Source: Chlorobiota bacterium
GTDB lineage: Bacteria > Bacteroidota > Bacteroidia > Bacteroidales > JAADGE01
Direction: 5' to 3'
DNA length: 14,317 nt
Assembly: GCA_030592825.1 (NCBI GenBank)
Contig: JAUVIG010000049.1
Span: 1-14,317, forward strand
A program made the translations under genes and the position numbers. The notes under the pieces were generated by a model. The model was given only the letters and a program-made list of their open reading frames with translations. It was not told the DNA's origin and did no database searches. Below, one piece after another: positions 1-7,500 of the stretch. Position 1 is the stretch's first letter. Each line of letters begins with the position of its first letter.

Positions 1-74
1 AGGCTTGTGAAATGTTTAGAATCAGGAGTTTACTTTTGTAAATGACTGATTGTAAACATGAGCATAACAGCTTG

Positions 75-93
75 TGCCGAACTTGTTTCGGTA
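75..93. repeat. short palindrome, possible dispersed intergenic repeat
   Basis: CCGAA (77-81) and TTCGG (87-91) form a perfect 5-bp stem around a CTTGT loop. A G-T wobble (76/92) and a T-A pair (75/93) extend it to 7 bp. It lies 3' of the rhomboid gene and could be transcribed with it. From memory, Bacteroidota genomes carry many intergenic palindromes with the same CTTGT loop and a TGCTGAA-like stem, and this looks like a variant. There is no T-tract, so it is not a standard terminator. Only one copy lies in the window, so dispersal is an inference. Confidence 0.4.
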
Positions 94-119
94 AAGAAAT
101 CGGACATTATGGACAAGCA

Positions 120-685
120 CTAATTAATCTTATCAGCCTGCTTATATTTATTCCTGTAAATATAAGCAGCAATAACACCTGCTATTGCTCCGAATAAATG
201 ACCTTGCCATGAAATACCTTCTTGCCCGGGAATAATTCCCTTTATAAGTACACCTCCGTACAAGACCAAAATAATTACACCTATTAAAATAGATTTAAAA
301 CTTTTTCTGAAAATTCCGCTAAACAGAATAAACCCGATATAAGAAAAAATAACACCGCTTGCGCCAATATGTATAGAATTGGATTGAGCAAAAAGCCACA
401 CGGCAAATCCGCCCAATAATACAGAGAATATAGTTACCGGTATCCACAATTTTCTGTAAAAATGAAGAATAACAAATGTTAAAATAAATAAGGGGATTGT
501 ATTAGAGATCAAATGACCCCAATTTGCATGCAAAAAGGGAGATAAGGGAATTCCTATTAAACCTTCAACTGTTCGAGGTTGTATTCCTAAATTTCTGAAC
601 TCTGCAAAAAAGACTATAAAATTTGCAATAAATACAATCCATATAATTGCTGTTACCCAAAGAGTTGTTATAAAATTTTTTTCAT
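120..685 (-). CDS. Rhomboid-family intramembrane serine protease, frame broken at the start (ATG then A7)
   Basis: A polytopic membrane serine protease that would cleave transmembrane segments of other membrane proteins; its substrate is unknown. The open frame carries rhomboid landmarks: a GIQPR...GLIGIPLSPFLHANWGHL block, the catalytic Ser in GASG (Ser110) and the catalytic His in GHLFGAIAG (His163), numbered for a repaired 188-residue protein, a usual size for small Bacteroidota rhomboids. The rhomboid frame stays open up to a stop at 690-692 and has no ATG, GTG or TTG until a TTG at 531-533, which is the Leu inside SPFLHANW and so is not a credible start. The ATG at 683-685 is followed by exactly seven A and then runs to a TAA after five codons. 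One extra A, or a -1 ribosomal slip on the A-run, gives MKKNFITTLW and joins the rhomboid frame. It starts 11 bases after the upstream C39 gene, so the two are probably co-transcribed. This may be a sequencing error, a real mutation or slippage. The family call is firm; whether the gene works is open. Confidence 0.85.
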
Positions 686-696
686 CTGTTTATATT

Positions 697-1326
697 TTAA
701 TTGTTTTTAATTATCACAACTTTTTTTATTCCGCATTCTTTTCCGTTAATGCTTATTCTTAAATAATAAATTCCGGAAATTTTATCTGAAATGCTTAACG
801 TTATTGTATTTTGATTCAGTGTGTAATTCTCAATTTTATTTCCTTTGCCCGAATAATCATATAAAACAAAATCAACTTCGTCGCAATAATTGTAAGCATT
901 ACCAATTTCAATGTTTATTAATTCTTTTGTCGGATTTGGATAAATATTAAATGTTATGTTTTTTTCTTTTGCATCTATTGATACAGAACGATTAAAATTT
1001 GCACAAAGTTTTCTGTCTGAGGTAACAGCAAAACTATAATTCGGGTCAGTTGAAACTTGCAAATCGTTTTCTGTCCAATCAATAAAAACAAAGTTATCAT
1101 TCGGAACTGCCGTTAGGTTTGCCGTTTCTCCATAGTTATAACTTCCGGTACCGTTTATTGTTCCTCCGTTTACAGGATTTACTCTTGCTAAAATGTCATA
1201 GCCTGTATTGCTGAAGCTAATCTCCAAAATATTAAATCCATAAACCCCCCAACTGTAATCACTTGATATTTCTTGCCACAAATACCAATGAATATTATTA
1301 TCCCATGTGTCATAAATTGCATACAT
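697..1326 (-). CDS. C-terminal fragment: bacterial-repeat domain plus T9SS type A sorting domain
   Basis: From the first downstream ATG (1324-1326) 209 residues are open, but the same frame extends upstream to 1482 and encodes the peptidase His motif (VDCNGDGDTDHFVTGIAYDD), so this ATG is internal and not a natural start. Residues 47-112 of this piece (NPVNGGTI, YGETANLTAVP, FIDWTEN, then a closing CANF) match the bacterial-repeat/InlB B-repeat pattern. Residues 125-209 match a T9SS type A C-terminal domain. With no signal peptide of its own it could not reach the secretion machinery. The stop is 11 bases from the rhomboid ATG. Confidence 0.75.
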   Translation of the reverse strand: MYAIYDTWDNNIHWYLWQEISSDYSWGVYGFNILEISFSNTGYDILARVNPVNGGTINGTGSYNYGETANLTAVPNDNFVFIDWTENDLQVSTDPNYSFAVTSDRKLCANFNRSVSIDAKEKNITFNIYPNPTKELINIEIGNAYNYCDEVDFVLYDYSGKGNKIENYTLNQNTITLSISDKISGIYYLRISINGKECGIKKVVIIKNN

Positions 1327-1482
1327 TAAGTTAATATCATCATAAGCTATACCTGTTACAAAATGATCTGTATCACCGTCACCATTACAGTCGACTAACA
1401 GAACAACCGGTCTGTTATTATTATTTTCATTTTTATAAATATCCCTACTTGAGCCGGAAAAGCAATTATAAGATGTGTTTAA

Positions 1483-1989
1483 TTAATAACTGCTGTTTTG
1501 CATTTGAATGAAATCTTCAAAAGCATTATCAACCATGTTACTCCAACTCCAACCATATCGATTTTCTTCACTGCTCCAAGATGTTTCCATAAAATCCGCT
1601 ATACAATCAGATGTGTGTGCTCCGCCAAGTTCTGATTTATCTTGGAATAAATCAGGATAATAATCTATTGGAACAGAATAATCATCATAATGATCAGAAT
1701 TAGCTATTGCATTGTTTACATTTTCACTTTGATCGGAAGCGTCTCCCGGAATAAGATCAGAAAAACCAATAAAATCATAATATCCTATTACCATACCTAA
1801 TGCTGTCGGTCCGCAACCGTGTTGCCATAAATATGACGGAACATTATCAATAATAACTTGGCTTCTTGTTATTTCTCCTGTTATGCCTTTGCTTATGTTT
1901 TCAGGTCTGTATTTTCCTGTTGTGCTTTGCTGAGCATTTAAATGCGTAAATAAAGCAAGTCCTAAAATAAGAATGACTGTTTTTTTCAT
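1483..1989 (-). CDS. N-terminal fragment of the C39-like peptidase
   Basis: This 168-residue product is what would be translated if the internal TAA is real. It has a Sec signal peptide (MKKTVILILGLALFTHLNA) and the HGCGPTALGMVIGYYD motif typical of the Peptidase_C39_2 family, with the candidate nucleophile at Cys59. The remaining sequence is rich in Asp, Tyr and Ser. It stops in QMQNSSY before the His motif. A 37-base leader would separate its ATG from the candidate TAnnTTTG box at 2033-2040. Confidence 0.8.
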   Translation of the reverse strand: MKKTVILILGLALFTHLNAQQSTTGKYRPENISKGITGEITRSQVIIDNVPSYLWQHGCGPTALGMVIGYYDFIGFSDLIPGDASDQSENVNNAIANSDHYDDYSVPIDYYPDLFQDKSELGGAHTSDCIADFMETSWSSEENRYGWSWSNMVDNAFEDFIQMQNSSY

Positions 1990-2248
1990 GTAAAACTTAT
2001 ATTAAATCAGTTATTAGCTGTCAATAATTTATCAAATTTAGATATTTTTCATAAAATATTAGTCATTATACAAATTTGTTTGATAGAAATCTTCATAAAT
2101 ATCATATTAACACGAATAAAACAGAAATCAGAAAAACTGTTTAGGTATAAGGGAAGAAAAAAAATCAAATAATTCTATTGAAAAACATTATTGAAAATGC
2201 TGATCACAAAGGGATTTGCAATTTTAGAACTTAGCTTAATCCGACCAT
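1990..2248. other. Intergenic region upstream of the C39 gene
   Basis: About 260 AT-rich bases between the C39 start and the terminator of the gene upstream of it. It contains the candidate -7 box at 2033-2040 and a perfect 10-bp palindrome (ACAAATTTGT) at 2070-2079, about 30 bases upstream of that box. The palindrome could be an operator, but such short AT palindromes also arise by chance. No gene or RNA fold was recognised. Confidence 0.4.
2033..2040 (-). promoter_or_regulatory. Candidate -7 promoter box for the C39 gene
   Basis: On the minus strand this reads TAAATTTG, an exact match to the Bacteroidota -7 consensus TAnnTTTG. It would give a leader of about 35-40 bases before the C39 ATG. 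No good -33 element is seen at normal spacing (a weak AATGAC lies 21 bases upstream), so this rests on one short box. Confidence 0.4.
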
Positions 2249-2285
2249 AAAAAAACTCCCAAATGTGTAAAAAAACTTGGGAGTT
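2249..2285 (-). terminator. Intrinsic terminator after the outer-membrane barrel gene
   Basis: Read on the minus strand, AACTCCCAA (2285-2277) pairs perfectly with TTGGGAGTT (2262-2254) across a 14-base loop and is followed directly by a run of T (down to 2249). It starts 21 bases after the stop codon of the barrel gene. This is a textbook Rho-independent terminator and should end the lipoprotein-barrel transcript. It also insulates the C39 gene from read-through. Confidence 0.9.
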
Positions 2286-2306
2286 ATAGTAGTTTAAAAA
2301 ATGTTT

Positions 2307-3272
2307 TTAGAAATGGAACATCAAAAAGAAGTTAGCAGAAGGATTACCTGTACCCCATCCGTGTCCGGAATTACCCGGTCCTTGTGTTTCTGTTTTACTT
2401 TCAATTTCGTTTACATTCCAAATATCATAATCATAACTGGTTTGACCTTGTTGGAAATACATATATCCGTAACCCAGTTCAGCACCGATTGAAACTTTCG
2501 GGAAAAGGAAACATTCTACTCCCATGAAGCCGCCAAGACCGAATCCCATCGTTTTACCGTTATATTGAGTTGTTTTTCTTCCTCCGTCTGCCAAAATATT
2601 AATTTGTCCTGAATAATTCCATTCTGTCGAAGTTGGTTCCGGGTTTAATTCTGACATTGGATTACCGTAACTGTACAATACATCAGAATTTTGCATTAAG
2701 AAATAAAGATTCCCTCCCATGTAGCCTTGTACTCTTGTATTTCCTCTTCTCATTTCATAACCGGCACCTATAACAAATGTAGAACCTTTAACATTAAGCA
2801 TATCTTCTGTTTTAGCATTGCTTAACGGATCATCTAAAATTGCAGCATCATCTTGAACATACACACTATTATATGAATTAACCCCTGTATATTCAAAACT
2901 TATTCTCGCAGCTGTTTTATCATCAAGAAAATATTTTAAAAATATTTGACTTGAGGTGGGTGCTTCTGTACTAAGATATAAATTATTAATACCGACCGGA
3001 TAACTTAAAAAATCTGCAGCTGGTGCATTGTTAAAGACATTGCCGTTAAAAGAATTGCCAATATATGTAAAAATAGGATTCAGTGATATTCCTATTGCTA
3101 TATCTCCTTCTTGGGGTAATATAGGAAAACCGTTTTTATTTACAAGCACCTCTGTATCATCATATGTATCTGTATCATCATATATATCAGTGTCTGTATC
3201 TGTATCTGTCTGTGCATTAGCACACATAAAGATACTGAAAATTAAAGTGAATGATATTATTATTTTTTTCAT
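2307..3272 (-). CDS. Outer-membrane β-barrel (porin-like) protein with Thr-Asp-rich N terminus
   Basis: A 321-residue protein with a Sec signal peptide (MKKIIISFTLIFSIFMCANA, then Q21). Cys17 is not in a lipobox, so signal peptidase I is expected. Residues 22-41 are a low-complexity Thr/Asp run. The opening EGDIAIGISLNPIFTYIGN resembles barrel proteins common in Bacteroidota. Alternating hydrophobic/aromatic strands with Gly and Asn turns follow (GMGFGLGGFMGVECFLF-like strands, GAELGYGYMYF), and the chain ends in FFLMFHF, a terminal aromatic as expected for insertion by the BAM complex. Substrate and role are unknown. It starts 46 bases after a lipoprotein gene with no promoter box visible between them and is followed by a strong terminator, so the two are probably a two-gene operon. 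The barrel class is well supported; the family name is not. Confidence 0.8.
   Translation of the reverse strand: MKKIIISFTLIFSIFMCANAQTDTDTDTDIYDDTDTYDDTEVLVNKNGFPILPQEGDIAIGISLNPIFTYIGNSFNGNVFNNAPAADFLSYPVGINNLYLSTEAPTSSQIFLKYFLDDKTAARISFEYTGVNSYNSVYVQDDAAILDDPLSNAKTEDMLNVKGSTFVIGAGYEMRRGNTRVQGYMGGNLYFLMQNSDVLYSYGNPMSELNPEPTSTEWNYSGQINILADGGRKTTQYNGKTMGFGLGGFMGVECFLFPKVSIGAELGYGYMYFQQGQTSYDYDIWNVNEIESKTETQGPGNSGHGWGTGNPSANFFLMFHF
3150..3209 (-). repeat. In-frame Thr-Asp coding repeat
   Basis: Residues 22-41 of the barrel protein are Thr-Asp pairs followed by two hexapeptide copies, TDIYDD and TDTYDD. At DNA level these are 6-base units and an 18-base near-duplicate. Units are multiples of three, so copy changes would alter length but not frame. 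The segment sits directly after the signal peptide cleavage site and is strongly acidic. Confidence 0.8.
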
Positions 3273-3318
3273 TGTCTATACTTTTTTAATAAAAAATCAA
3301 TTAATCTGATAATAGCTA

Positions 3319-3786
3319 TTAATAACTATAATAAAAGTCTAATATTTCTGTCTCTCCATAGACAATTGTTACACTTTGTTGACCGGCAGAGAATACTGTT
3401 CTTTCGGTAGTTTCATCCCATTGAACTTGGTTATAAACAAAGTCATTTGGCATAATTGTTACACTCACACCGTTAGCATTAGTTGGTAAATCAATAGTAT
3501 ATTCACCGGAACCGTTAAGAGTTGTTTCATAAAGTAAGTATTCTCCATCAGGTGCTTGTGAGTTTAAATCAATTTTTTCAATTTGAAAGATAACCTTTGT
3601 TCCCGAAGGTGCATTTTCCATTCCTGCAGTAAACAAATTTAAATCAGCTTGCATTTTACCTTCAATAGTCGCGGTTTGGTCGGTTTTTACTACTACCGGA
3701 GAAGCAACTTCTGCTTTTTTACAACTAACAACAGTTACAGCTGTAAAGCCAAATAATACAAATAATAAAATAAATACTTTTTTCAT
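3319..3786 (-). CDS. Small secreted lipoprotein, function unknown
   Basis: A 155-residue protein with a signal peptide and lipobox (TVVSC, acylated Cys22) followed by KKAEVASP. There is no acidic run right after the Cys, so the known Bacteroides surface-export signal is not evident and the cell side cannot be assigned. The mature part looks like one β-sandwich: TATIEGKMQADLN, GTKVIFQIE, YETTLNGSGEYTIDLP, VSVTIMP, QSVTIVYGETEILDFYY, similar in style to carboxypeptidase-regulatory-like or transthyretin-like folds that include GxYTIDLP. That fold guess is inference. A TAnnTTTG box lies 62-69 bases upstream, and the barrel gene follows after 46 bases, so a shared transcript and perhaps a shared envelope role are likely. 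Confidence 0.8.
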   Translation of the reverse strand: MKKVFILLFVLFGFTAVTVVSCKKAEVASPVVVKTDQTATIEGKMQADLNLFTAGMENAPSGTKVIFQIEKIDLNSQAPDGEYLLYETTLNGSGEYTIDLPTNANGVSVTIMPNDFVYNQVQWDETTERTVFSAGQQSVTIVYGETEILDFYYSY

Positions 3787-3847
3787 TTTAATTAAATTTA
3801 AAGTTAATAAATAATGTTTAATGTTTAGTAATGTTAATTTGATACTG

Positions 3848-3855
3848 CAAATGTA
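3848..3855 (-). promoter_or_regulatory. Candidate -7 promoter box for the lipoprotein-barrel operon
   Basis: The minus strand reads TACATTTG, an exact TAnnTTTG match, implying a leader of roughly 55 bases before the lipoprotein ATG. No clear -33 TTG/TTTG is seen at usual spacing. Confidence 0.45.
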
Positions 3856-3934
3856 AATACTTTATTAATATATACCTAAAATAATAAAACAATTTATTAT
3901 TGTTCTATATATTTTTTCAGGCTGTAAGATAAAT

Positions 3935-3985
3935 AAAACCGCAGAAAACCATCTTCTTCTTCAGAAAATAGAAATCTCCGGTTTT
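3935..3985 (-). terminator. Possible terminator after the OmpH-like gene
   Basis: AAAACCG (3935-3941) pairs with CGGTTTT (3979-3985), then after one C-C mismatch AGA (3943-3945) pairs with TCT (3975-3977). The loop is long (29 bases) and the minus-strand T-tract after the stem is poor (ATTTATC). It begins about 28 bases after the OmpH-like stop codon. Position supports a transcript end, but the shape is imperfect. Confidence 0.4.
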
Positions 3986-4012
3986 TTATCTTTTAAAATT
4001 GTCCTGTTTTAT

Positions 4013-4513
4013 TTAGTTAATTCCCAACTCTTTTTCAACAAGACCTGTAACATCATCAGCATCATCATAATAGAGCAGTGTATATTTATCAATAATAAAC
4101 TTATAACCGTATTTTTCAGCAACGTTTTTTAAAGCATCATTAAATTTCTTTCTGATAGGTTCATAAATTTCATTTTGTTTTTTAATTGCATCTTCTTGAG
4201 CTGAAATCTGAAATTTTTGAATACGCTCACCCAATGATTTTAATTCGTCAATTTTTGTTTCTTTTAATATTTCACTGAGAGTTGCCTCATTATCTTGATA
4301 GTCTTTGGCTTTCATATTATACTCTTCTTGCATGCCTTTTATTTGATCTTCGAGAGCTTTTACATATGCCGTATATATTGTATCAGCTTTTTGAACTTCC
4401 GGCATTTTTTTATAAACAGCATTTCCGTCTATATGTCCGAATTTAAATTTCTGTGCATTAATTGTTAAAACTGAAAATAAAACAACAAAAAATAATAATG
4501 ATAATTTTTTCAT
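4013..4513 (-). CDS. OmpH/Skp-family periplasmic chaperone
   Basis: A 166-residue protein with a signal peptide (MKKLSLLFFVVLFSVLTINA, then Q21), followed by the family opening KFGHIDGNAVYKKMPEVQKAD. Residues about 42-125 are highly charged and heptad-like (KALEDQIKGMQEEYNMKAKDY...LGERIQKFQISAQEDAIKKQNEIYEPIRKK), the long α-helical tentacles of Skp. The chain closes with KFNDALKNVAEKYGYKFIIDKYTLLYY, the short β part. Length is normal for the family. Skp-type trimers hold unfolded outer-membrane proteins in the periplasm for the BAM complex. Here the gene starts 57 bases after a very large β-barrel gene, which may be a client. Its own promoter box lies at 4545-4552, so it can be expressed independently. 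Confidence 0.9.
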   Translation of the reverse strand: MKKLSLLFFVVLFSVLTINAQKFKFGHIDGNAVYKKMPEVQKADTIYTAYVKALEDQIKGMQEEYNMKAKDYQDNEATLSEILKETKIDELKSLGERIQKFQISAQEDAIKKQNEIYEPIRKKFNDALKNVAEKYGYKFIIDKYTLLYYDDADDVTGLVEKELGIN

Positions 4514-4544
4514 ATTAAATAAGTTTTTATAATTAAAATTGCTG

Positions 4545-4552
4545 CAAATATA
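4545..4552 (-). promoter_or_regulatory. Candidate -7 promoter box for the OmpH-like gene
   Basis: The minus strand reads TATATTTG, an exact TAnnTTTG match, in the 57-base gap upstream of the ATG, giving a leader of about 25-30 bases. The region further upstream overlaps the end of the barrel gene and contains only a weak TTAG at about 18-base spacing. Confidence 0.45.
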
Positions 4553-4570
4553 GAAAATTTTTGTTTTAAT

Positions 4571-7500
4571 CTAAAAAATTGCTCTGATACTTAATCCTCC
4601 GGCATGAATGATTTTATTGTTTTCAGATTTTCTGCCGGAATAATTCAGTTCCAATTGAAGATATTCCGATAATTGTTTCTGCCATAATACAGACCAAACA
4701 TAATTTTTTCCGCTTTGCAATCCTTCAAGCATTTCATAGGAAATTGATGTATTTTCAGTCCCTTCAAATTCTATATCTATATAATCAAATTTTGCTGTAA
4801 AACTGCCTTGATTTAAGGAAATAAACCTATACTCTGCTCCTGCATTATACGATATTAAAAATTCCTCGCCTGTAAGATTTGTCTTCTTTTTAAAAATAAA
4901 ATTAGTTGTTATATCATTCTTTTTGTCTGCCTTAAATATGAGGGAGGCTTTATTCTCATAATATTCAATATTATAATTACTGTATGTAAAGAATTCTGAA
5001 CTGTATGTCTTATTTCCTTTCTTAAAAAAATTTGAAAAAATAAACTGATTTAAATTCTGATTTAAATTAATGTGATGAAAATAATTAGTTCGAGTATCAA
5101 TTCCGTTTACCGTAAGAATTCTGCTTTTGTTTGATATTACAGTATAATTAAGTTTTGTATGTGTTTTTGAAATTTCAAAACCAATATTATTTTTTAATAT
5201 TGAATTTAAAGACAAAAGTACTGTATCAGGAAATTCAATTTTTATATAATCTGCGGAATGATTCAGTTTTCGGTTCAGTTTATATGAAAACCGATTCGAA
5301 AACATTGAGATAACCTTTTTAAATCCTTTTTCTTTAAACCAAATTCTTCTCGGTGTTAAATTAAGCACTTGATAAAAATTTTGGCTGTAAACTTTTCTGT
5401 ATTCATTACCGGGAAGAGATACTCTGATATAATTTGCTTCATCTTGAAAATTTGCTTTCACAAACTCATTAAGTTCTTTAATATTATTTCCGTTAAAATC
5501 TTTCCATGCAAAAATACCTTGTCCTGCTTGAACCTCAATGTATGAAAATTCTCTTACAAGCTCATTGCCTGTAACATGTTCAATAAAACTTGTCGTAGAA
5601 ATTGAACCTTTAAAAACATTTATTGAATGCCGGAACCTTGCAGCCATTGTATTTTCAGAAACATCTTCGGTTGAGCTTGTATCTGCAATATGTAATTGTC
5701 TGTATGTTAAATCAGTGTTGAATTTATGACTTTTTGTATTTATCAACTTTCCGGAGATATTAAAATTATGAGAGTTTGAAACAAAATTAAGGTTTTCACC
5801 AATTGGTAAAAAGTCTTCTCTGTTTACATAACTTACCTTAAATGATCTTTTTTTAGAATCCGGTGTTTTCACAAAAGTTTCCCATTGATTAAACCGGAAC
5901 GATCCGGATGAAATACTGTCATTTTCTTTAATATTGAGTATATTTTTCTCTCCCGAATCAGCAATTCCTATAATCAAGAAAGGTAATTTTCTTTCTATTT
6001 TTGCATTATAACGAATAAATTCACTCACACTGACAGTATCGTTCGATTTAAGATAATTAAAATGAATATCTGCGGAGTAGTTTTTTTTATTAAAAGACAT
6101 TACAAAATTGCTTTTATTTCCGAAATAATCATTGTCTCTTTTAAGAAAGTCTGTCCCTATTCCGATTTTTCCAAAGTTCTTTTTAAAAAAATTCATATGT
6201 AGGTTAAAAAATTGTTCATTGAAAGTCGTATTTGTTTGAATTAAGTTCCAATCTCTCTCAAATTCTGTATTTTTATATGGTTCTAATGCATCAAAATGTT
6301 TATCTGTAAACATATATTCAGAACCGAAATTTAAATACGTTTTACTTGTATCTTTTTTTAATAAGTTCTTCTCAATGCCTAATTTCAAAGCATATCCTAA
6401 ATTATCTTTATTACCTTTATCGGAAAACAAATTGAGGTCGTTATTTGTAAACGCTGCTTCATAAAAAAGATTTGTATTATTTTTTAACTCGGTTTTGCCG
6501 CCAAAATTCATCATCTGTTTCTTTTTTGGACTGATTAATAATTTCAGCGGTTCGTAGTTACCTTGTTTTATGCCGTTTTCAGGTGCAACCCATTGATAAA
6601 CCCTTCCGTTTATTCCGTTTTGTATTCGAATATAATTGCCGGAATTTTCCCCTGCATATGAGAACCCTAATCTGTAAACATCGGCTGTAGAATCATTTGT
6701 ATAAACATAAACGCTCTCAAACAATAAGAAATCGATAATAGTATCCGTTTTTCTGTATAATACTTCATCACTATTGAATGATTCGAGTAAAACGCTGTTT
6801 TCTACAACAGCTTTATGAATATCATCTCCTACGGAGTTTAGCAAAATTTTTTGTTCATCACTTAGTTCTTGCGTGATATTTTGATTTTTTGCATCATGCT
6901 CTGAAAATAAATTTATATAAAATTCTGATGTTTTTGTTTTTATTACATTTTCTGAACTTAAAGCAAATCTCGCATAACTCAAATTAGAATATTCAAATTC
7001 TGCAATAATTCTGCTGTCTTTAGTAATCGTTCTTTTTGCTGTAAATGTAAGCTCGCCGGCATTATAATCAATTGTATAATCATTTTCGTTACCCCTTACA
7101 AGTAATTCTCCGTTAATAAATATCTTTTCACTTCCGGATAAAATGATAACATATAATTCGTTATTTGCTCCGGATAATTTATACGGTCCTTGGTTTCCTT
7201 CTTGTCCGGGAATTTTTTGCCTTTTGAATTTTCCTTTAGAAACTGCTGCATTTAAAGCAGATGTAACATTTATGTTTTTGTTTAAATTATAATTTGTCAT
7301 AAATCCGGCTCCTTTTACTTTTTTATGTAAATTCATAAAGTAACCTTCCGGTTTATTTATATCAAAATCACCTACTGTCAATCTGCTTTTTTTTGATTTC
7401 AATTCAATAAAAACCTTATCAAATTCTCTTAAATGTTGCGATGTTCCGTCTGCTTGTACAGGAATATTACTGTCTGAAATATTAGCAGTAACAGATATTT

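Larger units (their letters stand above)
697..1989 (-). pseudogene. Secreted C39-like cysteine peptidase with bacterial-repeat domain and T9SS tail, interrupted by one in-frame TAA
   Basis: One 431-codon frame runs from ATG (1987-1989) to the stop at 697-699, with a single internal TAA at codon 169 (1483-1485) and no other lesion. Read through, the order is: signal peptide 1-19 ending LNA before Q20; C39-like papain-fold peptidase with the nucleophile in HGCGPTALGM (Cys59), the His in GDTDHFVTG (His209) and an Asp in YDTW (Asp227); a bacterial-repeat (InlB B-repeat-like) domain at about 268-333; and a type A T9SS sorting domain at about 346-430 (YPNPTKELINIEI, ending ISGIYYLRI...KKVVIIK). An intact product would be exported through the Sec and type IX systems and attached or released at the surface as a peptidase or a peptidase-like binder. 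The TAA separates Cys from His/Asp and removes the sorting tail, so the short product should be inactive and retained. Alternatives are a base-call error or a recent nonsense mutation. Stop reassignment is unlikely because TAA ends neighbouring genes. Confidence 0.85.

Noticed and set aside
42..194. Short plus-strand open frame starting MTDCKHEHNSLCRTCFGKEI with a zinc-finger-like Cys/His pattern
   Set aside because: It spans the palindrome and runs antisense into the rhomboid gene, with no promoter or family match; probably repeat-derived sequence.
120..533. Rhomboid protein starting at the TTG at 531-533
   Set aside because: That codon is the Leu of the conserved SPFLHANW block and 50 residues of matching sequence, including the first membrane segment, lie upstream in frame.
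1483..1485. Stop-codon reassignment or a programmed recoding explanation for the internal TAA
   Set aside because: TAA, TAG and TGA all end intact genes here and no recoding structure was seen after the codon; mutation or error is simpler.
2301..2492. Plus-strand open frame over the end of the barrel gene
   Set aside because: Antisense to a well-supported gene, no family features.
3028..3309. Plus-strand open frame rich in Val-Ser repeats
   Set aside because: It is the antisense shadow of the Thr-Asp repeat and signal peptide of the barrel gene.
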